From positions 1 to 64,000 of the forward strand of contig JAHLKI010000045.1 in the NCBI GenBank assembly GCA_025602905.1: DNA of 64,000 nucleotides, in the 5' to 3' direction. Source of the DNA: Phlyctochytrium arcticum. Its lineage: Eukaryota > Chytridiomycota > Chytridiomycetes > Chytridiales > Chytridiaceae. A model generated the notes under the pieces. The model saw only the letters and a list, made by a program, of their open reading frames with translations, was not told the DNA's origin and made no database searches. The first letter of the stretch is position 1, and every line of letters begins with the position of its first letter. This document shows positions 63,107 through 64,000 of the stretch, in pieces. Both the position numbers and the translations under genes were made by a program.

Positions 63107-64000
63107 TATTATACCCAGCTATAAAAAAGAAACGGCCATAGTGAGTGTCCAACAAAACAAATCCAAATGCCCCAGCTGTTATTCTACCTGTCAACTATTT
63201 CAGAACGTTTTGTTGAGGAAATGGGAACGTTAGGGGCAGAAAACGAGGGAGTACTGCGTACTTGTAGACTTTCGTTCCGAGAAAAACCTGATTGCCCGCT
63301 TGTTCTCTGGTTTATGATAAGTCTGCTCCCTAGCCACGTCTCGGCGTCTCAAGACATAGCTTCAAGAGCTTCAAAGCTGCGAAGACGGTCGAAGCGTCTC
63401 AGAAGTGTCTGCCTTGCTGATGCGAGGTGTGGAGCAGCCACTGAAGTCCGTCCAGTGAGGGCGTGGAGTCTCGCCATCCCCACCTACACCAGTCGATGGA
63501 CGTACACTGGTCTTGCGACGGTGGACAGCTATTTTCTCTCGTCAAGCGCGATGGTCAAGTCGACAGAACACATCAAAATGATCTTTGTGGGAATTATTAC
63601 TGATACATTCAAGTATGACACCAGAATAGAAGGCATCCACGCATCTTAAGTTCCTTCATCATTTTGATACCATGATCTTGCAATAGCGCAGTCATCAGGT
63701 CGACCGCATATCACCCTGCTCGAAGTGGGAAAAACAGCGGGGTGTTTTGTAATTGATGGAGTTTTTTTGGATCCATACAGTCATCCTTTATCGAAGCTTT
63801 GGTTTTCGTCTCATATGTCAAGGGCATGGCCAGCAGTAGGGTTTCCCCGTCGCATCTCTTGAACATCTCTGATGCCTCAATCGGCGTGGGAGTAGCTACA
63901 AGATATGGTCATATTTCATTTCATAGCGCCGTAGCGGAAGGCAGGATGTGCCAACGACGGAAACGCCCCGTGTTCACGCGTCGCGCGAATCGTGATTGCC
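63107..64000. other. Terminal host region without a supported gene
   Basis: One open frame (63,167-63,649, plus) lacks recognisable domains and has irregular composition, so I do not call it. Nothing else is seen. Confidence 0.35.

Noticed and set aside
63167..63649. 160-aa plus-strand ORF near the right edge
   Set aside because: No recognisable domain, odd composition and no promoter or intron context.
1..64000. CRISPR arrays and rRNA genes
   Set aside because: No regularly spaced identical repeats with unique spacers and no rRNA-like sequence were seen.

Overview
The window is nuclear DNA of a eukaryotic microbe that carries a cluster of integrated Polinton-like (double-jelly-roll capsid) viruses. 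Eukaryotic origin is shown by GT-AG introns of about 50-80 nt, Ty1/copia LTR retrotransposons, two Crinkler (CRN) effector-type genes and a broken fungal-type GH5 mannanase. I cannot name the host; a zoosporic fungus, oomycete or other stramenopile, or an alga would fit. The viral stretches are visibly more AT-rich than the host stretches.

Layout. (1) Element A runs from 1 to about 20,211, and its left end is outside the window. It holds a fiber-like protein, a small ORF, C5 and D12-type N6 DNA methyltransferases, a small HTH protein, a primase/SF2 (UL9-like) helicase, a zinc protein, a spliced coiled-coil gene, a second N6 methyltransferase, an orphan gene and then the shared block. (2) A host membrane-protein gene lies at 20,212-21,986. 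(3) Element B runs from about 21,990 to 39,571 and has its own methyltransferase pair, an HTH protein, a PrimPol-SF3 helicase and the same shared block. (4) Host and retrotransposon DNA fills 39,572-57,145: a truncated copia, CRN1, CRN2, a complete copia with LTRs, and two decayed relics of related viruses. (5) Element C, at about 57,145-59,984, is a truncated virus with a third kind of helicase. (6) Host pseudogenes occupy the rest.

The shared block is about 10.3 kb in A (9,322-19,600) and B (28,818-39,240). Its order is RING protein, tyrosine recombinase, rve integrase with chromodomain, proline-rich virion-like protein, small basic protein, packaging ATPase, penton-like protein, charged coiled-coil protein, major capsid protein, tRNA-like gene and two small genes. 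It is nearly collinear and very similar between A and B. The replication half is non-homologous. I see no protein-primed DNA polymerase B and no adenovirus-type protease.

The strongest unusual signals are these. Each of the three elements has a different replicase and its own family of foldback repeats next to it, and in A and B the repeat type also switches at the same place near the right end. Each right end finishes in a 64-72 bp near-perfect palindrome directly against host DNA, and the three palindromes share an outer-arm motif. The hexamer GAATAC/GTATTC is strongly over-represented in A and B but not in host DNA. A TATCGATA plus TATA plus TGCGTTT promoter pattern recurs, and one viral gene has a spliceosomal intron.
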